The notes under the pieces were generated by a model. It saw only the letters and a list, made by a program, of their open reading frames with translations, did not search any database and was not told where the DNA came from. The translations under genes were made by a program, and so were the position numbers. A stretch of 32,756 nucleotides of DNA from Clostridiales bacterium (GTDB lineage: Bacteria; Bacillota; Clostridia; Lachnospirales; WQUN01), in NCBI GenBank assembly GCA_031269465.1, contig JAISZB010000267.1:1-32756 (forward strand), in the 5' to 3' direction. Below, in pieces: positions 31,232 to 32,756 of the stretch (its first letter is position 1; the number at the start of each line of letters is the position of its first letter).

Positions 31232-32005
31232 TCAACCCAGCTTCATTTCCCTAAGAGCGTCTGTAATGCCGCTGGTTCGCATCATGCACTGATCTATCAT
31301 TATTCCGTCAAGCTTAAAATCTTTTAGCATTCTGTACTCTTCAATTGAACGTATCCCTCCGATAGAAACCCGGAGGACGTCCGGAGGTATGAAAGAAGAC
31401 AGGTATTTGGTTTTTTCAGGGTTGAACTTGCTTTTGGGCTTAACAGGAGTTCTGTTGCTTATGGCAAGGATCCTGGCGCCGCAGCGTAAAGCCTGGTGTA
31501 TGTCTTCTTTCTTTTCGACCGAGACAATCGCGTCCATGTTGAGGCCTTTGGCCAGCCGAGTGTATTCCTTGAGCTCCTCTTCGCACAGAATGGACGCGAT
31601 TAAGACTACGCCGCTGGCTCCAAGCGTCTTTGCTTGGAATATATGCAGCGGGCTTAGCACTATGTCGTTTTGGATAAGTGGAAGTTCAGTCATCTCATGA
31701 ATCTTTTTGATGTCGCTTATATCTCCTTTGAAATAGTTTTCCTCAGTCAAGACCGATATTGCATCAACATGGCAGTCATAATCCTTAACTAAAAAATCAA
31801 TTTCATCAGAAGAGGCAATCTCATCAGAAAAAGGGTAGGCATGCTGCACAGCGCCGATTACCGTGACGCCTGGCTTTTTTAGAGCGTCATGCAAACTGGC
31901 GGGTCTTGAAGGAGGCTCAGAGAGCATCAATTGGGCTATATCATAGAGATAACTGTGGTTTGATAATTCTTTGTCCTTTTTATGAACCATTTTGCTGAAA
32001 ATCAT
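31232..32005 (-). CDS. Indole-3-glycerol-phosphate synthase homologue with degenerate active site
   Basis: The 257-residue length and order of segments match TrpC: MIFSKMVHKKDKEL at the N-terminus, then DAISVLTEENYFKGDISDI (81-99), ASGVVLIASIL (130-140), RILAISNR (178-185) and the C-terminal phosphate-site region. Most catalytic positions differ. The Glu and Lys of the E-x-K-x-x-SPS motif are Ala52 and Gln54, the Lys of the (R/C)KDF motif is Asn113, the Glu near 160 is Ser162, and the Glu-Ser of SESGI are Ile215-Gly216. Only Asn184 and Arg185 remain. The frame is uninterrupted and has a strong AGGAGG site, so it is expressed, but it is unlikely to make indole glycerol phosphate. No other trp gene is nearby. 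The ATG at 32005 is chosen over upstream ATGs for that ribosome site. Confidence 0.85.
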   Translation of the reverse strand: MIFSKMVHKKDKELSNHSYLYDIAQLMLSEPPSRPASLHDALKKPGVTVIGAVQHAYPFSDEIASSDEIDFLVKDYDCHVDAISVLTEENYFKGDISDIKKIHEMTELPLIQNDIVLSPLHIFQAKTLGASGVVLIASILCEEELKEYTRLAKGLNMDAIVSVEKKEDIHQALRCGARILAISNRTPVKPKSKFNPEKTKYLSSFIPPDVLRVSIGGIRSIEEYRMLKDFKLDGIMIDQCMMRTSGITDALREMKLG

Positions 32006-32095
32006 AAGATGCATCCTCCTAATAGGGGATTTTAGACAATTGAGGCCAATGGATTCAAATAATTTCGACATAGAAGCTGGCATGCAGGATTATTC

Positions 32096-32195
32096 TGCTG
32101 ATACTCGGTAGAATGCGACGATTTTCTGGGGCGGATTATCCCATTTAAGGCGGTATTCAGGCCCCAAAATAGGAACTATTCAACGAGCATCAGTA
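32096..32195. repeat. Palindromic intergenic repeat, copy T (divergent)
   Basis: CTGATACTCGGTAG at the left and GAGCATCAGTA at the right. Inner CGATTTTCTGGGGC and GCCCCAAAATAGG pair over about ten bases, with GATTAT beyond. The GGGGC/GCCCC form differs from the AGCTT form on both sides. Confidence 0.65.
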
Positions 32196-32301
32196 AGTAA
32201 AGAGGAAAATTAAGACATAAGTAAAAATGCAATATAAGTTATAACGACAGTGATTTTCTTTAGATTAATACCATAATATCATAAAAACCTAATGCGTTCA
32301 A

Positions 32302-32344
32302 TAAAATGCAGCCTTGGCAGCATAAAATGCAGCCTTGGCTGCAT
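32302..32344. repeat. 21-bp tandem direct repeat with embedded palindrome
   Basis: TAAAATGCAGCCTTGGC occurs at 32302-32318 and again at 32323-32339. The second copy extends into ATGCAGCC-TT-GGCTGCAT, a perfect hairpin (32327-32344). No function is apparent. Confidence 0.7.
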
Positions 32345-32554
32345 CCTTGCCGCCAGAAAAAAGATTATGATGCTGCATTCCAATATTGACGAAGCTGTCT
32401 TGGGCGATTCAGTTCTTGATTAGCGTCAAGCTATACTTTTTGGGGTCTAAAAACTTAGGGCGAGAAGCAAGAATGCGCATGTAAAACCATGTAAAGACAG
32501 CATTTGAGTCAATGGACGCAGGGCAGTCCCGCTAGAGTTCAAAGTCCTCTTTTT

Positions 32555-32756
32555 TGCAGAGAAATGCTTTGCTTTACAGTGAGTGTGAAATGCAGATGTC
32601 GGCATTTCGCCTTGAAATTGGATAAGCAGGCTCATAAATATACTGCTTTTCATATAAACCCCTATGAAGCTTCGCTTCACCACTAAGGATGAAAATATTA
32701 AGCCATTTGTGTGTTTGAGGCATGTACAAATGTCCATAAAATGTATTTTCGTACTA
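32555..32756. repeat. Repeat copy U: palindrome apex plus inverted copy of the 118-bp segment, cut by the window edge
   Basis: CAGTGAGTGTGAAATGCAGA with TGTCGGCATTTCGCC gives the family apex, and TATACTGCTTTTCAT follows at 32639. From there to the last base the sequence is the inverted counterpart of 25314-25431, with the same length of 118 and about nine mismatches. The window ends on the outermost shared bases. Short open frames in it are repeat-derived. Confidence 0.85.

Noticed and set aside
32447..32737. 96-codon minus-strand frame at the right edge, similar to 25333-25431
   Set aside because: It is made of the repeated segment and palindrome apex, with no sign of coding constraint.
956..32756. 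CRISPR array as explanation for the recurrent palindromes
   Set aside because: Copies are dispersed, of unequal length and spacing, in both subtypes and orientations, with no regular spacers and no cas genes.

Overview
The window looks like a chromosome segment of an anaerobic, low-to-mid GC Bacillota bacterium, most likely of the class Clostridia. This rests on a glycyl radical enzyme with its radical-SAM activase, an Lpl-type sugar ABC importer with a membrane-bound AraC regulator, an SLH-anchored surface protease, strong AGGAGG ribosome sites and frequent GTG/TTG starts. I cannot name the species.

Layout. Positions 1-120 hold what looks like the right end of an IS605/TnpB element, followed by about 830 bp with no convincing gene. 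From 11.3 kb down to 1.1 kb, all on the minus strand, lie an AraC-type transmembrane regulator, two permeases, a lipoprotein solute-binding protein, a glycyl radical enzyme activase and the glycyl radical enzyme. This order suggests an importer whose cargo, or a catabolite of it, feeds an oxygen-sensitive radical reaction. From 18.8 to 12.0 kb (minus) is one 2259-residue exported protein with an SdrD-B-like domain, a Gly/Ala/Ser-rich beta-helix-like region, four ~200-residue modules, a Pro/Thr/Ser linker, a papain-fold peptidase with intact catalytic residues, a lectin-like domain and a C-terminal SLH-like segment. At 20.2-22.4 kb (plus) two single-pass coiled-coil proteins of unknown function overlap by 8 bp. 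They end at a bidirectional terminator that also serves a tRNA-Ala(CGC) on the minus strand.

From 23.1 to 27.5 kb a LacI-type repressor is transcribed away from a VOC protein, a cytoplasmic TolB-like beta-propeller and a Gfo/Idh/MocA dehydrogenase, which resembles a sugar-derivative catabolic unit. A near-consensus promoter with an operator-like palindrome in its spacer drives the VOC side. From 28.1 to 29.7 kb are two zinc-ribbon membrane proteins with identical cysteine spacing. They are followed by an orphan YgiT/MqsA-type zinc finger protein and by a full-length indole-3-glycerol-phosphate synthase homologue that has lost nearly all catalytic residues.

The most unusual signal is a family of roughly 20 intergenic palindromic elements of about 60-135 bp. 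They end in TATACYG(A/C)TTT(T/G)CA-type inverted repeats, and in the better-preserved copies the two arms vary together. Several copies sit directly before the ribosome-binding site of the next gene. A distinct 118-bp segment is joined to one copy and recurs, inverted, exactly at the right edge of the window.
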